Shown here one piece after another: positions 18,572 through 28,300 of a stretch of 64,000 nucleotides of DNA; position 1 is the stretch's first letter, and every line of letters begins with the position of its first letter. The DNA comes from Rhodanobacteraceae bacterium. GTDB taxonomy: Bacteria > Pseudomonadota > Gammaproteobacteria > Xanthomonadales > Rhodanobacteraceae. The notes under the pieces are model-generated. The model made no database searches and had not been told where the DNA came from. It saw nothing but the letters and a program-made list of their open reading frames with translations. Position numbers and translations under genes: made by a program. The stretch spans positions 109,506 through 173,505 of the forward strand of contig JALUXG010000042.1 in assembly GCA_027019085.1 (NCBI GenBank), written 5' to 3'.

Positions 18572-19063
18572 ATGTTCTATAGCGATCAACTCGATACCCC
18601 CATCGGTCGCCTGCAGTGGCTTGCCGATGAAGACGGCGCCCTGGTCGAGGTGGTTCTGCCGGTTGCGCGGACAAAGGTATCGCAGGCAGTGCGCCACGAC
18701 CCGCAGCGCCTGGCTCGCATACGCAAGCAGTTCACGGAGTATTTCGAAGGCCGGCGGTTCGACTTCGAACTGCCTTTGCATGCACAGGGAACGCTCTTCC
18801 AGCAGCAGGTATGGACGGCGCTGCGCAGTATCGGCTACGGCCAGACCGCAAGCTACGGCGAGCTGGCCCGGTGCATCGGACGACCGCGGTCGGTACGGGC
18901 GGTCGGTGCCGCCAACGGCGCCAATCCGCTGCCCATCGTGGTGCCGTGCCATCGGGTGATCGGCGCCGACGGCAGCCTCACCGGCTATGCCGGGGGGCTC
19001 GCTGCCAAGCGCTGGCTGCTGGCGCATGAGCGAGCGCATGATCCGCGGCGGGGCCGTCAGTAA
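18572..19063 (+). CDS. ogt: Methylated-DNA--protein-cysteine methyltransferase
   Basis: This suicide enzyme removes methyl groups from O6-methylguanine. The 163-residue protein has the acceptor C126 in PCHRVIG and the helix-turn-helix wing ([23 protein letters not shown]). It starts 6 bp after the Ada-AlkA fusion, so the two form an alkylation-repair operon that together covers what Ada and AlkA do in E. coli. Its last 7 bases overlap the end of the convergent DUF4124 gene. Confidence 0.96.
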   Translation: MFYSDQLDTPIGRLQWLADEDGALVEVVLPVARTKVSQAVRHDPQRLARIRKQFTEYFEGRRFDFELPLHAQGTLFQQQVWTALRSIGYGQTASYGELARCIGRPRSVRAVGAANGANPLPIVVPCHRVIGADGSLTGYAGGLAAKRWLLAHERAHDPRRGRQ

Positions 19064-19782
19064 CGGGCACGACAGCCCGCCGACTCTTCGCGCAGTTTCG
19101 CGGCACGGCGTTCCAGTGGCGGGCGATCGCTGCGAAAGGCCCGGTCGATGGCTTGCGAGGTCTTGTCGAGCTGGTCGTTCAGGTAGCTGCAGATGGCTGC
19201 CACGCGCATGGGACGACAGCGGTCCTGGACCCAGGTGTAATGCCCGGCGACCAGCCCCTGGGTGATCCGGCCATGGGCCAGCTGCGGATCGGATGCGGCG
19301 CGTCGGGCGGCGTCCTTGCCGCCATAGGTCTGCGACAGCGGCAACTGGAAGGCGCCGAGGATGCCCAGCGGTGCGAGATAGGGACGCGGGTGGCCGTTGC
19401 GGCTGATGTAGCGTTTGCCGTCGGTGGCGCGGATGCAGCGATACAACTGCGGCACGCGATAGCTCCGGGTCACGGTGGGAGTTTTCGCGCGGACCGGTGG
19501 CGTGCTGCTTGCAGGGGCTGCAGGCTGCGACTGCAGTGCCGGGGGCGGGGGTGACGGTTGCGCGACATGCAGGTGCAGCACCTTCTGCCGCGTGTTCTTT
19601 GCGCAGGGTGCATCCTGGAAGCTCAACTGGCCCTGCGCACCGGTGCAGCGGTATACGGTCTGGGCAGGTGCCGGAGCGGCCAGGGCAAGCCATGTCATGG
19701 CCAGCAGAATCCACGGTGCAGGATGTACCGGGGCCTGCGCATCATGGCGTTGCGAACGGTTCCGGTCTCCCTGCATGTCCAT
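19057..19782 (-). CDS. DUF4124 domain-containing secreted protein
   Basis: The 241-residue protein has a signal peptide in residues 1-36 (ALAAPAPAQ) and then the DUF4124 start [20 protein letters not shown] proline-rich linker and a second cysteine-containing domain follow ([19 protein letters not shown] ... [13 protein letters not shown]). DUF4124 proteins are periplasmic and of unknown function. I start at 19782; an ATG two codons later is equally possible. It follows the DegV gene by 28 bp on the same strand. Confidence 0.8.
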   Translation of the reverse strand: MDMQGDRNRSQRHDAQAPVHPAPWILLAMTWLALAAPAPAQTVYRCTGAQGQLSFQDAPCAKNTRQKVLHLHVAQPSPPPPALQSQPAAPASSTPPVRAKTPTVTRSYRVPQLYRCIRATDGKRYISRNGHPRPYLAPLGILGAFQLPLSQTYGGKDAARRAASDPQLAHGRITQGLVAGHYTWVQDRCRPMRVAAICSYLNDQLDKTSQAIDRAFRSDRPPLERRAAKLREESAGCRARY

Positions 19783-19810
19783 GGGCAAGCCATCCTGCGC
19801 GCACGGCGCT

Positions 19811-20758
19811 TTACTCGAACCCGCCTTCGTATTCCTCGCAGGCGAATCCGGCCGACAGGGCACCCTGCCCGGTATTGGCCATGGCCGTGATGCTCATCGT
19901 GCTCAGCATCAGTTCGATGCCGTGGTCGGCGCAGGTGTGTTGCAGGTCCTCAAAGCCTGGCAGTTCACGTACCACGTCAAGGTCTCCGCCATAGCTGAGC
20001 ACGACAGCCGGCACCAGCAGGCCGTTGCGCACGCGCTCGCCGATGTGTTCGAACAGCATGCCGGCGGCATGCTCGAAGCCGCGTGTCTTGGTGACCGGTT
20101 CGGTCTGGCCGCGCCAGCCGCGCAGGATCGGCTTGATATCCAGGGCCGAACCCAGGGTCGCGCCGAGCAGACCGATGCTGCGGTCGCCGCGCTTGCGCGC
20201 GCGCTGGCGCAGGTAGTTGAGGTCGCGCGGGATCAGGAAACCATAGGAGTTCTGCGCGATGTGTTCGAGCCGTTCGCGCATCTGCCCGGGACTTTTCCCG
20301 GATTCGATCAGGCGCACACCTTCGATGATCGCCAGCGTGGAGCCGGAGAACAGGGTCTGGGTGTCGATCACGCGCATCAGGAAGGGACCGGGCACGCCGG
20401 CCTCCTGGCGCACCGGACGGTAGTTCTTGAGAATCGAGAAACTGGCCTTGTGCACCTGTTCGTACACCGGGCTGCGGGTGGTGGTGATGGTGAAGCAGAA
20501 CACGCAGTCGTAGTCGATGATCAGCCGCTCCATGAACAGCTGCATCACCTCCTCGGAGGAGTAGGGCGTGGTTTCGGCGCTGTGACTTCGGCTGCCCATG
20601 TCCGATTCGAGGAAGCGCGTGGTCTCTGCCGGGTCGCGCTGGTCGGCGAAGGTTTCACCTTCCACGTTGACCAGGATCGGCAGCACCGTGATGTGATGCT
20701 TCTGCACGTAATCCAGGGGCAGATCGCAGGTTGCGTCCATGACCAGACCGGTACGCAT
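19811..20758 (-). CDS. DegV family fatty-acid-binding protein
   Basis: DegV proteins bind a fatty acid; in Gram-positive bacteria they act as FakB subunits for fatty acid kinase. The 315-residue product opens with MRTGLVMDATCDLP, the family's usual N-terminus, and has VIDTQTLFSGSTLAIIEG in the middle. GGGAGGG lies ahead of the ATG at 20756-20758. No kinase (FakA) gene is nearby, so its partner here is unknown. It diverges from nothing: fadE upstream reads the same way. Confidence 0.85.
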   Translation of the reverse strand: MRTGLVMDATCDLPLDYVQKHHITVLPILVNVEGETFADQRDPAETTRFLESDMGSRSHSAETTPYSSEEVMQLFMERLIIDYDCVFCFTITTTRSPVYEQVHKASFSILKNYRPVRQEAGVPGPFLMRVIDTQTLFSGSTLAIIEGVRLIESGKSPGQMRERLEHIAQNSYGFLIPRDLNYLRQRARKRGDRSIGLLGATLGSALDIKPILRGWRGQTEPVTKTRGFEHAAGMLFEHIGERVRNGLLVPAVVLSYGGDLDVVRELPGFEDLQHTCADHGIELMLSTMSITAMANTGQGALSAGFACEEYEGGFE

Positions 20759-20886
20759 AGGAACCCTCCCGAAGTCGAACGCGTGGCGGATGTGCGGAAA
20801 ACGTACCACGACTTGTGCCGAAAACGTGCACTTGTTTCCCGCATCGTTGTTGAACAAACGTACTATTGAGCAGGATCATGCGCGTG

Positions 20887-23331
20887 TTAGCGCAGCATGC
20901 GATAGGTCTGCGCATCGAAACTGTCCACCTGCACCACTTCGTTGCGTGCCTCGCGCGCCTCGTCGAGCCATTCGTATTCCTCTCCGGTGATGATGCCCTG
21001 CTGCAGTGCCAGGTCGTCGAGCATGTGGCCCGGTGCCCGTTCGAGTCGTCCGGCACGCACCGCATCGCGTATCTTGGTTTCCACCGGAAGGGCACGCACC
21101 GCCTTGTCCAGGGCCGCTTCCAGCATGCCCAGGCCGGGTTCGTCGGGCGGCGGCACGAAGATGTCCCCGGTCAGGTGGATGCGTGCCTCGCGGTCTTCGA
21201 GGATGGTGCGCGCCACGCGCGCGCCAAGCAGGTCCGAGGGTGGTCGAAAGCGTGCGCCGAGGGGAAACACCACTCTGCGCGCCAGCCACGGCACAAGCCT
21301 GCCCGGCAGGTTGGCCAGCACGCCGAGCAGGGCTTCCTGGGTGCGGTACAGCGCGGAGGCGGCGCTCCAGCGCGCCAGGTCGTAGTGGCTGGCGATCTTC
21401 GGCTCGTCGAGGTAGCGCTTGAGCGCGGCGGCGGCCATGTACTGCCATGCCAGGGCATCGGCGAGACGGCCGGAGAGCTTCTCGCGACGCTTGAGGGCGC
21501 CGCCCAGGGTCGCCATCGAGATATCGGATACGAAGGCGAAGGCCGAGGACAGGCGCGACAGGTGCTGGAAGAACCGCTTCAGGTCGCCATCCGGCGCAAA
21601 GGCCAGCCTGCTTCCGGTGAGTGCCAGCACAAAGGCGCGCACGGCACGCGTGAAGACGAAATTGACATAGCCGAACAGCGCCTTGTCCAGCGCCTTGCGG
21701 TCGTTGTCGCGGGTGGCGGCCATCAGTTTCTGCACATACGGATGGCAGCGGATCGCTCCCTGGCCGTAGATGATCATCGAGCGGGTCAGGATGTTGGCGC
21801 CTTCCACGGTGATGCCCACCGGCACCGCCATCCACATGCGCGAGAGCAGGTTGCGCGGGCCGCGCTGGATGGCCGCGCCGGCGCGGATGTCCATGGCGTC
21901 GGCCACCACCGCGCGCATGCACTCGGTAAGGTAGGCCTTGGCGATCGAGCCGAGCACGGCCGGGCGTTCCCCCGCATCCAGGGCGCCGCAGGTGAGGGTG
22001 CGCGTCGCGCCCATCATGTAGGTCAGCCCGGCAATGCGTGCCAGCGGTTCCTCGATGCCTTCAAAGCGTCCGATCGGCGTGTCGAACTGCTCGCGCACCG
22101 TGGCATACGCCCCGCAGATGCGGGTGCACATCTGCGCTGCGCCGACGGCCAGCGCCGGCAGTGAAATCGAGCGGCCGGCCGCCAGCGATTCCATCAGCAT
22201 GCGCCAGCCGTGGCCGATCTGCTCGCGCCCGCCGATGATGGTGTCCAGCGGCACGAATACATCGCGGCCGGTGATCGGCCCATTCTCGAACGGCACGCCC
22301 ATCGGGTCGTGGTGGTCGCCGATCTCGATGCCGGGCAGGTCGCTCGGCAGCAGGGCACAGGTGATGCCGAGGTCCTCGACATCACCGAGCAGCCCGTGCG
22401 GATCCTTGAGCCGGAAGGCCAGGCCGATCAGCGTGGCCACCGGTGCCAGGGTGATGTAACGCTTGTTCCAGTTCAGCCGGATTCCCAGTACCTCCTCGCC
22501 GCGATAGCGGCCGCGCTCGACCACGCCGGTCGATTGCGTGGCCGCCGCGTCGGAGCCGGCTTCCGGCCCGGTCAGCGCAAAGCAGGGGACCTCGCGGCCA
22601 TCGGCCAGGCGCGGCAGGTGGTGCTTTTTCTGCGCCTCGGTGCCGTAATGCATCAGCAGTTCGCCCGGACCCAGGGAATTGGGCACCATCACGGTCACCG
22701 CAGCGGTGATCGAGCGGCTGGCGATGCGCGTGACCACGCGCGCATGGCCGATTTCCGAAAACCCGAGTCCGCCGAATGCCTCGGGAATGATCATGCCGAA
22801 GAAGCGCTCGCGCTTGAGGTAGTCCCACACCTCGTCGGGCAGGCCGCGGTCCTGCTGGATCTTCCAGTCGTCGAGCATGCGGCACAGGTGGTCGACCTGG
22901 GTGTCGAGAAAGGCCTGTTCGCGCTCGCTCAGGGGTTGGATGTCAAAGTGCTGCAGGCGTTGCCAGTCGGGGATGCCGGAGAAGATTTCCGCGTCCCACC
23001 ACACCGTTCCCGCTTCCAGTGCGATGCGTTCGGTGTCGCCCATCTTCGGCAGCACCTTGCGCATCAGCGGCATCAGCCGGTCGGCCAGCACGCGCCGGCG
23101 CAGCGGGGCAAAACCGGTAAACAGTGCCAGCAGGGCAGCCAGGACCAGCAGGGAGACAAACAGCACCTGGGTCTCGACGCCCTGCAACCACCAGGCGGCG
23201 AACAGCACCGCCAGCGCACCGGTCCAGGCCAGCCAGCCCCGGCAATACATGGCAAAACCCAGCAACACGAGCATGGCGACGACAAGGGCAGCCCACAGCA
23301 TGGCGCGTCTCCCGATACGTGGTGTGGTCAT
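20887..23331 (-). CDS. fadE: Acyl-CoA dehydrogenase, FadE type
   Basis: FadE performs the first step of fatty acid beta-oxidation, the FAD-dependent dehydrogenation of acyl-CoA. From the ATG at 23329-23331 the product is 814 residues, the same length as E. coli FadE. It has two or three N-terminal membrane segments (about 10-75), the acyl-CoA dehydrogenase core (FALTGPEAGSDAAAT for FAD/substrate binding) and a long C-terminal DUF1974 region. The same frame stays open 2.3 kb further upstream, but that part is antisense to the AMP nucleosidase and permease genes and is not coding. fadE and the AMP nucleosidase gene diverge. Confidence 0.95.
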   Translation of the reverse strand: MTTPRIGRRAMLWAALVVAMLVLLGFAMYCRGWLAWTGALAVLFAAWWLQGVETQVLFVSLLVLAALLALFTGFAPLRRRVLADRLMPLMRKVLPKMGDTERIALEAGTVWWDAEIFSGIPDWQRLQHFDIQPLSEREQAFLDTQVDHLCRMLDDWKIQQDRGLPDEVWDYLKRERFFGMIIPEAFGGLGFSEIGHARVVTRIASRSITAAVTVMVPNSLGPGELLMHYGTEAQKKHHLPRLADGREVPCFALTGPEAGSDAAATQSTGVVERGRYRGEEVLGIRLNWNKRYITLAPVATLIGLAFRLKDPHGLLGDVEDLGITCALLPSDLPGIEIGDHHDPMGVPFENGPITGRDVFVPLDTIIGGREQIGHGWRMLMESLAAGRSISLPALAVGAAQMCTRICGAYATVREQFDTPIGRFEGIEEPLARIAGLTYMMGATRTLTCGALDAGERPAVLGSIAKAYLTECMRAVVADAMDIRAGAAIQRGPRNLLSRMWMAVPVGITVEGANILTRSMIIYGQGAIRCHPYVQKLMAATRDNDRKALDKALFGYVNFVFTRAVRAFVLALTGSRLAFAPDGDLKRFFQHLSRLSSAFAFVSDISMATLGGALKRREKLSGRLADALAWQYMAAAALKRYLDEPKIASHYDLARWSAASALYRTQEALLGVLANLPGRLVPWLARRVVFPLGARFRPPSDLLGARVARTILEDREARIHLTGDIFVPPPDEPGLGMLEAALDKAVRALPVETKIRDAVRAGRLERAPGHMLDDLALQQGIITGEEYEWLDEAREARNEVVQVDSFDAQTYRMLR

Positions 23332-23523
23332 TGTGACGGCCCGGGCGCGCCATGCCAAAGCCGGTCGATCCTCCGGTTTGCGGGCATTCATCTTGCGCAC
23401 GCACCGTGGCGATCGCACGCACTGGCATACAATGGCATGCACACCTGCCGTGTCGTATCCGACAAGCACGCTTCCATGAGGCCCGGATGCGCAGTGCAGC
23501 ATCCGCCTGACCGGGACATTGCA

Positions 23524-24330
23524 GTGATCGACAAGCACGAGATCGTCACCAACTGGCTGCCGCGCTACACCGGCACCGCGCCGGAAGCCTTCGGTGCGCA
23601 CATCCTGCTGACCAATTTCGGTCATTACCTGGAACTGTTCGCCGCCTGGCACGGCGTGGAGATCCGCGGACAGGACCGCCCCATGCCCAATGCCACCGCC
23701 GACGGCATCAGCATGATCAACTACGGCATGGGCAGCCCCAACGCGGCGACGGTGATGGACCTGCTCTCGGCGATCAAGCCGCAATCGGTGCTGTTTCTGG
23801 GCAAGTGCGGCGGCCTGAAGAAAAAGAACCGGATCGGCGACCTGGTGCTGCCGATCGCCGCCATCCGCGGCGAGGGCACCTCCAACGACTACCTGCCCGC
23901 GGAAGTGCCGGCGCTGCCGGCCTTCCAGCTGCAGCGCGGCGTGTCGACCATGATCCGCGACCTCGGCCACGACTACTGGACCGGCACCGTATTCACCACC
24001 AACCGCCGGGTGTGGGAGCACGACGAGGACTTCAAGCACTACCTGCGCCGCACCCGCTGCATGGCGGTGGACATGGAAACGGCCACCATCTTCGCCGCCG
24101 GCTTTGCCAACGGCATTCCGTCCGGCGCGTTGTTGCTGGTGTCCGACCAGCCAATGATTCCCGAGGGCGTCAAGACCGAGGCCAGCGATCGCCAGGTCAC
24201 CGAGAATTTCGTGGAGACGCACATCCGCATCGGCATCGAGGCCCTGAAACTGGTGCGCCGGCACGGGCGCAGCGTCAAGCACCTGCGCTTCGAGGAAGAC
24301 CTGGAAGCCGAGGCCGATCACCATGACTGA
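23524..24330 (+). CDS. amn: AMP nucleosidase (short form)
   Basis: The enzyme splits AMP into adenine and ribose-5-phosphate. The 268-residue product belongs to the nucleoside phosphorylase fold and matches the short AMP nucleosidases of Bacteroidetes and xanthomonads: DKHEIVTNWLPRYTG at the start, FLGKCGGLKKKN, RGEGTSNDYLP, and VDMETATIFA with LLVSDQPMIPEG. It lacks the N-terminal domain of the 484-residue E. coli Amn. I prefer the GTG at 23524 because the conserved sequence begins there; the ATG at 23476 would add 16 residues. A TACAAT at 23428-23433 may be its -10. Confidence 0.9.
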   Translation: MIDKHEIVTNWLPRYTGTAPEAFGAHILLTNFGHYLELFAAWHGVEIRGQDRPMPNATADGISMINYGMGSPNAATVMDLLSAIKPQSVLFLGKCGGLKKKNRIGDLVLPIAAIRGEGTSNDYLPAEVPALPAFQLQRGVSTMIRDLGHDYWTGTVFTTNRRVWEHDEDFKHYLRRTRCMAVDMETATIFAAGFANGIPSGALLLVSDQPMIPEGVKTEASDRQVTENFVETHIRIGIEALKLVRRHGRSVKHLRFEEDLEAEADHHD

Positions 24331-24378
24331 ACCGCGCATGCCGCTCATCCGTGCGCGATGCCTCAGGGGCGTGAGGGC

Positions 24379-25704
24379 ATGAGCGCACGCAGGATCGGCT
24401 TCTGGGGCGCGGTGTCCATCGGCATCGGCGGCATGGTCGGCGGCGGCATCTTCGCGGTGCTCGGACTGTCCGTGCAACTGGCGCGCGGCGCGGCGCCGAT
24501 CGCCTTCGCCCTGGCCGGCGCAATCGCGCTGATTACCGCCCGATCCTACGCCAGGCTCTCGGTGCGCTATCCCTCGCAGGGCGGCACGGTGACCTTTCTC
24601 GTCCAGGCCTTCGGACCGGGCCTGTTCACCGGCACCGCCAACATGCTGCTGTGGATCAGCTACATCGTGATGCTGGCTCTCTATGCGCATGCTTTCGGCA
24701 GCTACGGCGCACTGCTGTTTCCCGAGGCCCATCGCGTACTGTGGACGCACGTGCTGATCAGCGGCGTGATCGTCGTCATCACTGCGCTCAATTTCGCCAG
24801 CGCCGGCCTTATCGGCGCAGCCGAACGCTGGATCGTGGCGATCAAGATCGCGATCCTGACGCTGTTCGTGGGCCTGGGTTTCATGGGCATGGATACCCAT
24901 CGCCTGGCGCCGTCCGAGTGGGCGCCGTGGCTGCCGGTGGTGGCCGGCGGCATGATCATCTTCGTCGCCTACGAAGGCTTCGAACTGATCGCCAATGCCG
25001 CCGAGGACGTGTGCGATCCCGCCCGCACCCTGCCGCGCGCCCTGTACGCCAGCGTGGGCTTCGTGATCGTCCTGTATCTGGCGGTGGCGATGGTGACGCT
25101 GGGCAACCTGTCGATTCCCGGCATCATCGCGGCCAGGGATTACGCCCTGGCCGAGGCCGCACGCCCGTTCCTGGGCTCGGCCGGCTACCTGGTCATCACC
25201 GTGGCGGCGCTCTTGTCGACCATATCGGCCATCAATGCCACGTTGTACGGCGCAGCGCGACTGAGCTACACCATCGCCCGCGACGGCGAATTGCCCGCGG
25301 TGCTGGAACGCAAGCTGTGGGGGCGTCCCGTGGAAGGCCTGCTGATCACCGCGGCGCTGACGCTGGTTCTGGCCAACGGTTTCGATCTTTCCGGCATTTC
25401 CACCATGGGCAGCACCGGATTCCTGCTGATCTTCGCAGCGGTCAACGCGGCCCAGGCGCGGCTGGCCGCACAGACCGGCGCGCGGCCCTGGCTGGCCTGG
25501 ACCGGCGCGGTGTCCTGCCTGCTCGCCCTGGCCTGTCTGCTGGTGGAGACCGCGATGCGTGACCCGTCGCGTCTTGCGGTGCTGGCGGTGATGCTGGGTC
25601 TGGCGTTGGGCATCGAGTGGAGCTATCGGCGCTGGAGCGGACGCGTAATCCAGATGCACGGAGCCGCGGCGTCCCCGGCGGCCTCACGCCAGACTTCGAC
25701 ATGA
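24379..25704 (+). CDS. APC family amino acid permease
   Basis: This is an inner-membrane transporter of 441 residues with about 12 hydrophobic segments. The N-terminus has the APC signature GIGGMVGGGIFAVLGLSVQLARG (first helix break), and FVAYEGFELIANAAEDV matches the sixth-helix region. The substrate is most likely an amino acid or polyamine but cannot be named. I start at MSARRIG (24379). It follows the AMP nucleosidase by 48 bp and precedes an SDR gene by 19 bp, so the three may form one transcript. Confidence 0.9.
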   Translation: MSARRIGFWGAVSIGIGGMVGGGIFAVLGLSVQLARGAAPIAFALAGAIALITARSYARLSVRYPSQGGTVTFLVQAFGPGLFTGTANMLLWISYIVMLALYAHAFGSYGALLFPEAHRVLWTHVLISGVIVVITALNFASAGLIGAAERWIVAIKIAILTLFVGLGFMGMDTHRLAPSEWAPWLPVVAGGMIIFVAYEGFELIANAAEDVCDPARTLPRALYASVGFVIVLYLAVAMVTLGNLSIPGIIAARDYALAEAARPFLGSAGYLVITVAALLSTISAINATLYGAARLSYTIARDGELPAVLERKLWGRPVEGLLITAALTLVLANGFDLSGISTMGSTGFLLIFAAVNAAQARLAAQTGARPWLAWTGAVSCLLALACLLVETAMRDPSRLAVLAVMLGLALGIEWSYRRWSGRVIQMHGAAASPAASRQTST

Positions 25705-25723
25705 CAGGCACGGAGGATTTCCG

Positions 25724-26491
25724 ATGAATGCAGGAACAACGCAGGACCTGGCCGGCAAGGTCGCCCTGGTCAGCGGCGCCTCGCGCGGCATCGGCGAGGC
25801 CACGGCGAGGGGGCTGGCACGATGCGGTGCGCACGTGGTGCTGACCAGCCGCAAGCGCGAGGCCTGCGAGGTGGTGGCCGCATCGATCCGCGAGGCGGGT
25901 GGCTCGGCCGAGGCACTGGCCATGCACCTGGGTGACCCGCAGGCCATCGAGGCGGCCTTCGCCGAGCTGGATGCGCGCGGACACGCCCCCGACATCCTCG
26001 TCAACAACGCCGCGACCAACCCGTACTACGGCCCGCTGAGTGCGCAGGACCTGGCCAGCTTCCGCAAGACCCTGGAGGTCAACGTGCAGGGGTATTTCTG
26101 GACCACGGTGCAGGCCGTCCAGCGCATGCGTGCGGCCGGTGGCGGGGCCATCGTCAACGTGGCCTCGATCAACGCGAAACGCGCCGCGCCGGGGCAGGGC
26201 GCGTATTCGCTGAGCAAGGCCGCCATCGTTTCCATGACCGAAAGCTTCGCCCGCGAACTGGGACCGGAGAGGATTCGCGTCAATGCGGTGCTGCCAGGCC
26301 TCACCGACACCCGCTTCGCCGCCGCGCTGACCGGCGACGAGAAGCTGATGAAGGTGCTGCGCAGGCAGATTCCGCTGGGGCGCGCGGCCGCGCCGGAGGA
26401 AATCGCCGGCGCGATCGTGTTCCTGTGCACGCCGACGGCAGCTTACGTCAACGGCGCTGCCTGGGTCGTGGACGGCGGCTTGCTTTCCTGA
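25724..26491 (+). CDS. Short-chain dehydrogenase/reductase
   Basis: This NAD(P)-dependent enzyme of 255 residues has SGASRGIG (17-24), NNAAT (94-98), S148 in NVASIN and Y161/K165 in YSLSKAAIV. CGGAGGA before the ATG at 25724 is a strong ribosome site. Close relatives are annotated as glucose-1-dehydrogenase-like or 3-oxoacyl-ACP-reductase-like, and I cannot decide the substrate. It is the last gene of a three-gene plus-strand run and converges on rhlE with a 10-bp gap. Confidence 0.9.
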   Translation: MNAGTTQDLAGKVALVSGASRGIGEATARGLARCGAHVVLTSRKREACEVVAASIREAGGSAEALAMHLGDPQAIEAAFAELDARGHAPDILVNNAATNPYYGPLSAQDLASFRKTLEVNVQGYFWTTVQAVQRMRAAGGGAIVNVASINAKRAAPGQGAYSLSKAAIVSMTESFARELGPERIRVNAVLPGLTDTRFAAALTGDEKLMKVLRRQIPLGRAAAPEEIAGAIVFLCTPTAAYVNGAAWVVDGGLLS

Positions 26492-26501
26492 CCGCGGCGG
26501 A

Positions 26502-27848
26502 TCAGCGGCGGCCGCCTGGCGAGGACGGCGAACGGCGCGAGCCCGCGCCGCCACGTCGCTGCCTTCGGGCCTTGCCATGGTTGCCGGCAGACGGTTCCTG
26601 GGCGTGTGGACGGCGTGCATGCGCAGGCGTCTTCTTGCCGCCCGCGCGTTGCCGCTGGCCACCCTGGCGCGGCTTGGGTGCATTGGCATCCATGCGCAGC
26701 GGTTGCGAGGGCTCGAAGCCTTCCATCGGCGCGATCTCGATGTCGTCTTTGAGCAGCTGGCGGATGTCGCGCAGCAGCCCGGCTTCCTCATGGCTGACCA
26801 GCGACAGCGCCAGACCCTCGGCGCCGGCGCGGCCGGTGCGGCCGATGCGGTGCACGTAGTCCTCGGCCACCATCGGCAGGTCGTGATTGATCACCATCGG
26901 CAGTTGTTCGATATCCAGCCCGCGGGCGGCGATGTCGGTGGCCACCAGCACGTCGACCTTGGCCTTCCTGAAATCGTCCAGGGCGCGGGTGCGCTGGTTC
27001 TGGCTCTTGTTGCCGTGGATCGCGGCACTGCGTATGCCGGACTGGTTGAGGTATTTGCACAGCTTGTCCGAGCCGTGCTTGGTGCGCGCGAAGACCAGCG
27101 TCTGCCGGCGGCTGTCCGCGGCCAGGATGTGCAGCAGCAGGTCGCGCTTGCGCTCGGCGTCCACCGGATGCACGCGATGGCTGACGGTGGACACGACGGT
27201 GTTGGCCGGCGCCACCGAAACCTCGCGCGGCGCGCGCATGAACTGCGTCGCCAGCGCCTTGATCGCCGGCGCGAAGGTGGCCGAGAACAGCAGCGTCTGG
27301 CGCGTCCTCGGGGTGGCGGCAATCACGCGCTTGAGCGCGGGCAGGAAACCCATGTCGAGCATGCGGTCGGCCTCGTCCAGCACCAGGATCTCGATGCCGG
27401 AAAGGTCGATGTGCCCCTGCTGCATGTGATCGATCAGGCGTCCGGGCGTGGCGATCACGATATCGATGCCGCGGCGCAGGTTCTGGATCTGGTTGCCCAT
27501 GCCCACGCCGCCGAAGATCGTGGTGCTGTAGATGGTGAGAAAACGGCTGTAATCACGAACGGCGTCGTGTACCTGCGCCGCCAGTTCGCGCGTGGGGGTC
27601 AGGACAAGAGCACGCGGTTTGCGCGGGCGTCCGGAAGACGGGCGCTGTCCCAGCGGAAACAGGCGCTCGAGCAGCGGCAGCGAAAAACCGGCGGTTTTGC
27701 CGGTGCCAGTCTGCGCGCTGGCCAGCAGATCGTGGCCGGCGAGCACTACCGGAATGGCGGCAGCCTGGATCGGCGTGGGGGTGTCGTAGTTCTGCGCAGC
27801 AAGCGCGCGCAGCAAGGCGGGCGAAAGCCCGAGGGTTTGAAAGGACAT
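26502..27848 (-). CDS. rhlE: DEAD-box RNA helicase, RhlE type
   Basis: This ATP-dependent RNA helicase of 448 residues opens with the Q motif (FQTLGLSPALLRALAAQNYDTPTPIQ), Walker A AQTGTGKT (45-52), VLDEADRMLDMGF, SAT and HRIGRTGRAG. The C-terminal 70 residues are basic, rich in Arg, Gly and Lys, and likely bind RNA without sequence preference. RhlE proteins help in ribosome maturation and RNA decay. The leader just upstream has a 6-bp hairpin (27858-27873) beside the start codon. Confidence 0.93.
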   Translation of the reverse strand: MSFQTLGLSPALLRALAAQNYDTPTPIQAAAIPVVLAGHDLLASAQTGTGKTAGFSLPLLERLFPLGQRPSSGRPRKPRALVLTPTRELAAQVHDAVRDYSRFLTIYSTTIFGGVGMGNQIQNLRRGIDIVIATPGRLIDHMQQGHIDLSGIEILVLDEADRMLDMGFLPALKRVIAATPRTRQTLLFSATFAPAIKALATQFMRAPREVSVAPANTVVSTVSHRVHPVDAERKRDLLLHILAADSRRQTLVFARTKHGSDKLCKYLNQSGIRSAAIHGNKSQNQRTRALDDFRKAKVDVLVATDIAARGLDIEQLPMVINHDLPMVAEDYVHRIGRTGRAGAEGLALSLVSHEEAGLLRDIRQLLKDDIEIAPMEGFEPSQPLRMDANAPKPRQGGQRQRAGGKKTPAHARRPHAQEPSAGNHGKARRQRRGGAGSRRSPSSPGGRR

Positions 27849-28300
27849 GAATGCTCCACCTGCGAAGGCAGGTCGGGTGGCTCGGAGCGTTCCCGGTGAA
27901 CCGCGCTGCGAGTGGGGGTAGTGGCGGATGCACGCCGAACGGCGGACTGCCCGATCCTGCAGGTGGGGCCGACTGGCGTGGACCGCAGCGCGCCGTGTCA
28001 GAGGGCGGTAGCGGGGATCCGTAGGGAAATTCGGGGATCCAGTCCGCAGGACGGCGTGAAGCTTATCTCAAGCGGGGCGGGAAGACCAGCGCTGCGCGCC
28101 GTGCGACCCCGCCTCCCAGGTGCACGAATCCCCGCGCGGGCTGCCCTTGCGTGCAACGGGTGGAGGAGTGGGCATCCTGCCCTGGCCCGCGACGCCTTGT
28201 GCGGCTCTGGCGATGCATCCAGCAGGCCAATTCGTGCGTATCCATTCCCGATCTTGCCCGAATCGTGCACGTCGAAAGATGGCAAAAAAAGGGGGTATGC
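27849..28300. other. Non-coding gap between rhlE and the cupredoxin gene
   Basis: This divergent promoter region has no credible reading frame. The rhlE side holds a hairpin (ACCTGC/GCAGGT, 27858-27873) in the mRNA leader. On the other side, a run of seven A and five G (28284-28295) supplies the ribosome site of the next gene. I looked for a c-di-GMP (GEMM) riboswitch, given the next operon, and see none. Confidence 0.45.

Noticed and set aside
23332..25659. Upstream extension of the fadE frame into a protein of about 1590 residues
   Set aside because: It is antisense to the AMP nucleosidase and permease genes, is low-complexity (His/Gln/Gly-rich) and lacks any domain. FadE of the normal 814 residues starts at 23331.
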